Shown here: positions 59,488 to 64,000 of the stretch, one piece after another
Layout of the letters: each line of letters begins with the position of its first letter
Numbering within the stretch: position 1 is the stretch's first letter
DNA from: Parietaria judaica
Lineage: Eukaryota > Streptophyta > Magnoliopsida > Rosales > Urticaceae
Length of the DNA stretch: 64,000 nucleotides
Assembly: GCA_954871525.1 (NCBI GenBank)
Contig: OX940868.1
Coordinates: 24,919,056-24,983,055, forward strand
Direction: 5' to 3'
Notes under the pieces: model-generated
What the model saw: the letters and a program-made list of their open reading frames with translations, nothing else
What the model was told of the DNA's origin: nothing
The model's database searches: none
Translations under genes and position numbers: made by a program

Positions 59488-59876
59488 GTGAGTCTCTTTA
59501 ATCAACGAAACTCCTCCTTCATCACTTCACTATTTTCTCTTTCCCAGCCAAATCCCTCTTTTCTTCATCAGAATGATGCATTCTCGCCCGCTCTTCATTC
59601 ATTGTAAATGTCGTTAATTCGGTAATATCCTTACAAGATCTGTTTCTAAATTTTGGGATATTTCACTTCTCTTTCGTAATTTTTCCTTTGCAATGTGAAA
59701 ACTTCGTGAACAGTAACAGAGAGTCGGACTCAGATGCTAACTAACTCTTTTGGTTTGTATAATTTTTTATATCTCACAGAGTCCATTATATATGGATATG
59801 ATGTTTATGCTTAGCAAATAATGCTCAGGTATTTGTTTCTTACCATAATCGTTTTGAGTTAGTTTTTAATAGACTC

Positions 59877-59911
<35 letters not shown>

Positions 59912-62782
59912 ACGCTCTTCATTTTATGCTTTTGCTAATGGATTCTTTCGTAGCGCTTTGGACGATTCGGTAAGGACGGTTGAGGAAATACATTATCCCT
60001 GTTAGTTGGAATGAATGAATGAATATAAGTGATAGATTAGTGCCTAATTATGTTTCAAATTTTATTTGAAACTTAAATACAGTTTTAAGTCTAGAAATTA
60101 AGAACATTAGGTATAGTTCTTATTAGCAAAACTTTAGGTTTATTATCATGTTATGTTCACCGTAGTGTTTCTGCATAATCTTATTCTGTATGATACTTCC
60201 TGTAGTTATCAATCATTTGCAACAAGCAAACACTTTACTTTCAATAGTTACTTTTGTTGCTCTTGTTGACGCTGATAGAATGCTACATATTGGATTTGAA
60301 AAAACTTAATCAACACGCTCACATAAGCTTTATAATTTAGCGTTTAGATTATTCTTTTTAATGCGCTCTCAGTCTCACTCTTTCTAAAATATATGAACTC
60401 TTGCTAGGATTTTTTCAAAATTTGATCATCGGCTTCAGTTCGATAGTTTTTTTTTTATCATTATTGGATTAGAATTAAATTTTCAGATTTAGATCATCCT
60501 ATTTGGATGCACCTCTGGATAATGGATAATTGGATTGGTTGAATTTGGATTGAACTTTAGAAGTATATTTGGATTATACAGTAGTTTAGGTTAAATTTAA
60601 ATCTTAAATTGTATTTTGAAATGATCTTTTTGTTTACATTTGAGTTGAATTTAAATATTCAGATTAGGAAATAACATGTAATAATTTAGATTATATTTTT
60701 ATTGAATTTATTCTTAGTCAAGAATTTGGTTTGCATTTCGAGTATATGAAAATGATACAATTATGCTTACTGGACTATCAGTATAATCGCGGGGAAGTTC
60801 AAGAGAACTATACATAGTTCTATAATGATTTTTATATTTATAAAGTTGGGAGTGATTCTACTTTTTTCCCTATAAACTATTTTTATGAACCATAATAATT
60901 TAACATTAATTTTTCATCTCGATGCCCGTTTGATGTCATTGATGAACACTTCAATTCTATACGTCCAAACTGTTACAGAATTGTACATGTACTAAATTTT
61001 TTCATCTACTAATTTTTTTCTCAGTTATTTATTAGTGATTTCACATGCTTCAATTACAGAATTGTTTTCCTTCAAATTTTTTTTTTACAGAATTGTTGTA
61101 AGAGTCTCTTTTCTCCCACATTAATTCTTTCAAAGCAAACCTCTCTCCGGTGTCGCATCTCCGAAATATGTGTATCAGAGAGTTTTTGGTTAAAATGTGT
61201 CCACTATGCTCCCTGCTTATTCTATCTTCCTGTTGTTCTTCTCACAGTTCTGCTTCTTCATGCGATCTCCGACGAGCTTTCTCGGCGCTTCCGACAAAAA
61301 TCTCTAAGCTTTAGGTATTACTATTTAACATATTATCTGATTATTTAGTATATTACCTAAACATTTCAAAAATTTTGAGATAGGAAAGAAACCACTAAGC
61401 ATTCAAGTTGTTTAAGAGAAAGCTCGCCAAAAAGGCTTGCTATCTCAGCTACAATAGCAAGCAGGTATGATAAGATGTTATTTTTTAATTCAACATTTCA
61501 ATATGTTTCTTATCCACGCATATTGCTTGAGTGAAATCAATGACAATCAAAGTTTATTCAAAATTCTTTATTTTGATATTGGATTTTATCTTTTACTAAT
61601 TGTGTAGTTATTTTTTTCCCATCTCGCTCTCCCAATCTTCGAGCGGCTCTGACGGATCCTACTTCTTGTGACTGTCACAATCTCCTCCGCCATCTCCAAC
61701 CTCGAGTTGCCATCTCTGGTAAGTTTGTTGCAATTGATTTCGGTTACCATTTTGTGAATTAGATTGGTTCTTACAATGTTTAGAAGATACACTATTTGAT
61801 TGCTTTTGGAATTGAAGTATTTCCGGTTTTAATTAATGACTAATCAGATCTTATGCATATAACAAGTTTATAAAGTATTAATGATTCTGCTATATGGTAT
61901 TATTATAAAATGGATTTCACACATCAAATTTAAAATTAAAAAATATACATTGACTGAACGTATATATTATGCAAATTAAGCATTCCCTTTTATCTCTTCT
62001 TTAATCAGGCTAATCTCTTTCTATTTCTTTTTAAATGTTGAGGTAACCACCTTACTAACCTCTGTCCTGTATCAGTCATCCGTATCTCCACTACAAATAA
62101 AGTGTGCTTTGGAAGTATGTTGTTTTTCTTGAATTGTCATGTAAATTGGATGGTCGTTTACAAAATCGGATATATTTTGTAATTATTACTGTGGAATATT
62201 ACTTGCTTTATTGACTATTCGACATCCATATGTAACAGTGATTGCAAGTTCATAATATATGGTATTTCTTAAAAAGTACACATCCAATAGACATAGAGAG
62301 AGTGATTGCAAATGGCAACGCTTCAATCTTGGCATGTACTTTTTTTTGTCAATTTTCTTTGCTGCAATTTTGTTTTTTCAAGCTCTTTAAACTGAGCCTT
62401 CAAGTAATTATTGTTGGGTCAAATTCCATACTTTTTAGTTTAGATACATATATTCTTTTTAATTCATATATGATTAATTTAGCATTTGATTCTCTGCTAA
62501 CTCGCCTTCTTCAGCGATTCCTCACACTATTCGGTGAGGCTTTTTATCTTTATAATTTTTGGTATTTAGTTTGTTTTTTTTAACGGTCTATTTGTTAAGT
62601 CCTTAAATATGTTATATGGAATTGTAATGAACTTTCTTTATTTTTAAATTTATTTGCGCAACTTATAATAGTAAAATAATGAAAAAAAGGACGTAATGAA
62701 ATAATGCAAAGTTACTGGAGTATCTATTGGTTGCCTTTTTTCAAACACTTTATAATTATTTTAATAAAAAATCATTATAATG
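59488..62782. other. AT-rich region with scattered exon-like patches
   Basis: Patches near 61130-61310 (ctctccggtgtcgcatctcc) and 61610-61720 (ccatctcgctctcccaatct, ending ctctg|gtaagt) have coding-like composition and splice-like borders but no identifiable frame. An (AT)n run lies at 59880-59909. Otherwise nothing was found. Confidence 0.4.
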
Positions 62783-62790
62783 ATGGCAAG

Positions 62791-63362
62791 TAGGGGTGAA
62801 CAAAAGAAACCGTAAACCGAATTTTTAACCGAAAACCGATCAAACCGATACCGATTAAACCGCAACCGCTATTAAAGCGGTTAAAACCGAATACTGAATT
62901 AGATTAAAACGGGGTTTTTGGTTTTAATGTGAAAACCGCACCCGCTTACCTGGTTTTACCGCTTTAACTAAATCTAATTTATATTTATTATATTCTATTA
63001 TTTACCATACCTATCAACACATCGAAAAGATTTTTGTTATCTAATCTCTCCATGTAATATTGTGTAATATTAGTATTTAGTAATCCGTTTATGTGTAATA
63101 TTTTATAATATTAACCTTTAGTAGTATGTTTATGTGTAATATTAGTAGTCAATTTATGGAGATGTGGATATTAATTTAAAAGTGGTAAATGTGGCTAAAA
63201 ACCGATAATTCCGCAACCGAACACCGAATACCGATTATACGGTAAATGCAGTTTTCATCTTTAAAAATAGGGTATTCGGTTATCATTTCTAAAATACCGA
63301 AATGCGGTATTCGGTCTTTTATTTGTCAAAAACCGCACTGAATACCCGCTTGTTCACCCCTA
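62791..63362. mobile_element. hAT-type MITE with perfect 8-bp target duplication
   Basis: The ends are TAGGGGTGAACA and its exact inverted copy TGTTCACCCCTA. The target duplication ATGGCAAG is at 62783-62790 and 63363-63370, with no mismatch. The interior is made of aaccgaa/cggtttt words in inverted arrangement. At 572 bp with no coding capacity, it looks young. Confidence 0.92.
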
Positions 63363-63370
63363 ATGGCAAG

Positions 63371-64000
63371 AGTCTCATTATATTTACGAAAGAAGCCTCT
63401 TTTGAAAACGGTTATGGTATATAACCTTTGTTAAAGTAAGAAGCATCTTCTCAAAGCTAAATACCATTTGACAACTTATTTAAATATGACGATGGTAGTT
63501 AAAATGAGTTTCATTATGGTAACTTCTTTATCATAACAAGTCATTTGTTATAGGTTGATATTTATCATATCTCATTTGCTCTCCAGCTTAGTTACTATTT
63601 ATGTTCTAAAATTGTTCCTACATTGATTAGTCACTAATTATTTTTAATATAAATTGACAGATGTGCATAACGGTATGAAGGTATAAAAATAATAATAAGA
63701 GAATATAGGAGCTTTTAGATGCAGAAGATATTTAATATTGCAAGAGCTTTCACTAAATGTAAAAAAGAAGTAAATTTCCAATTTCTTTTATCTCAAGAGT
63801 GTTTTTCATTATTCTTTGTTCCTATTAAATGAATTGAAGACCAATTCACTTTGCATGTTATTTTGCAAGTATTTTTGTTTCATTCCTAATGAATTTTAGT
63901 TTCTACTAAGATCCGTTCTTCTTCGTCGCCGATTTTCAAAGTTTTTCTTTTTTTTATTTATTTTATTGGTTATTTTCAAGTAGATTACATTAGATTCCTA
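63371..64000. other. Window end, no gene seen
   Basis: AT-rich sequence with no supported ORF or repeat end. Confidence 0.5.

Overview
The window is nuclear DNA from a flowering plant. The genes are eudicot-like, with many short GT-AG introns and AT-rich spacers, and transposon debris fills the spaces between genes. I cannot name the species. No organellar, bacterial or CRISPR sequence is visible.

Layout: the last exon of a PP2C phosphatase (479-616, +), a foldback Mutator-like element (988-2110), then a complete 13-exon histidinol dehydrogenase gene (2824-6824, +). From 7.8 to 35 kb lies a tandem array of five wall-associated kinase (WAK) genes, all on the minus strand and all with the same three-exon plan: pectin-binding ectodomain, EGF exon, then transmembrane plus kinase. 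Copies 1, 2 and 3 look intact. Copy 4 has lost a splice donor and carries a 1-base insertion in the kinase exon. Copy 5 has one in-frame stop in the EGF exon. The copies are mosaics: ectodomain, EGF and kinase parts group differently, and the central kinase tract is almost identical between copies. This suggests gene conversion. Copies 2, 4 and 5, and weakly 3, share an upstream block with W-box-like TTGAC cores.

The spacers between WAK genes hold a solo LTR (5-bp target duplication ACAGT) nested in a Mutator-like foldback element, a near-perfect 192-bp hairpin, a deleted hAT element that keeps the end of its transposase gene, several hAT-type MITEs with 8-bp target duplications, and a repeat family, one copy of which carries a fragment of the plastid-division gene MinD.

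The right half is ordinary gene space: a POLLENLESS3/MS5-like TPR protein (38207-40663, -), an intronless GeBP/STOREKEEPER-type transcription factor (43173-44237, +), a decayed Mutator element with a MuDR-like relic (45.4-47.5 kb), a SAUR gene (48293-48541, -), and the complete small-RNA methyltransferase gene HEN1 (51675-56755, -, with a 5' UTR intron). The last 6.5 kb has an unidentified exon-like segment and a clean hAT MITE (62791-63362).

The single-copy genes have unrelated roles: histidine synthesis, meiosis or sulfur-related TPR, trichome/leaf-type transcription factor, auxin response and miRNA stabilisation. The only functional cluster is the WAK array, which would act at the cell wall-plasma membrane interface.
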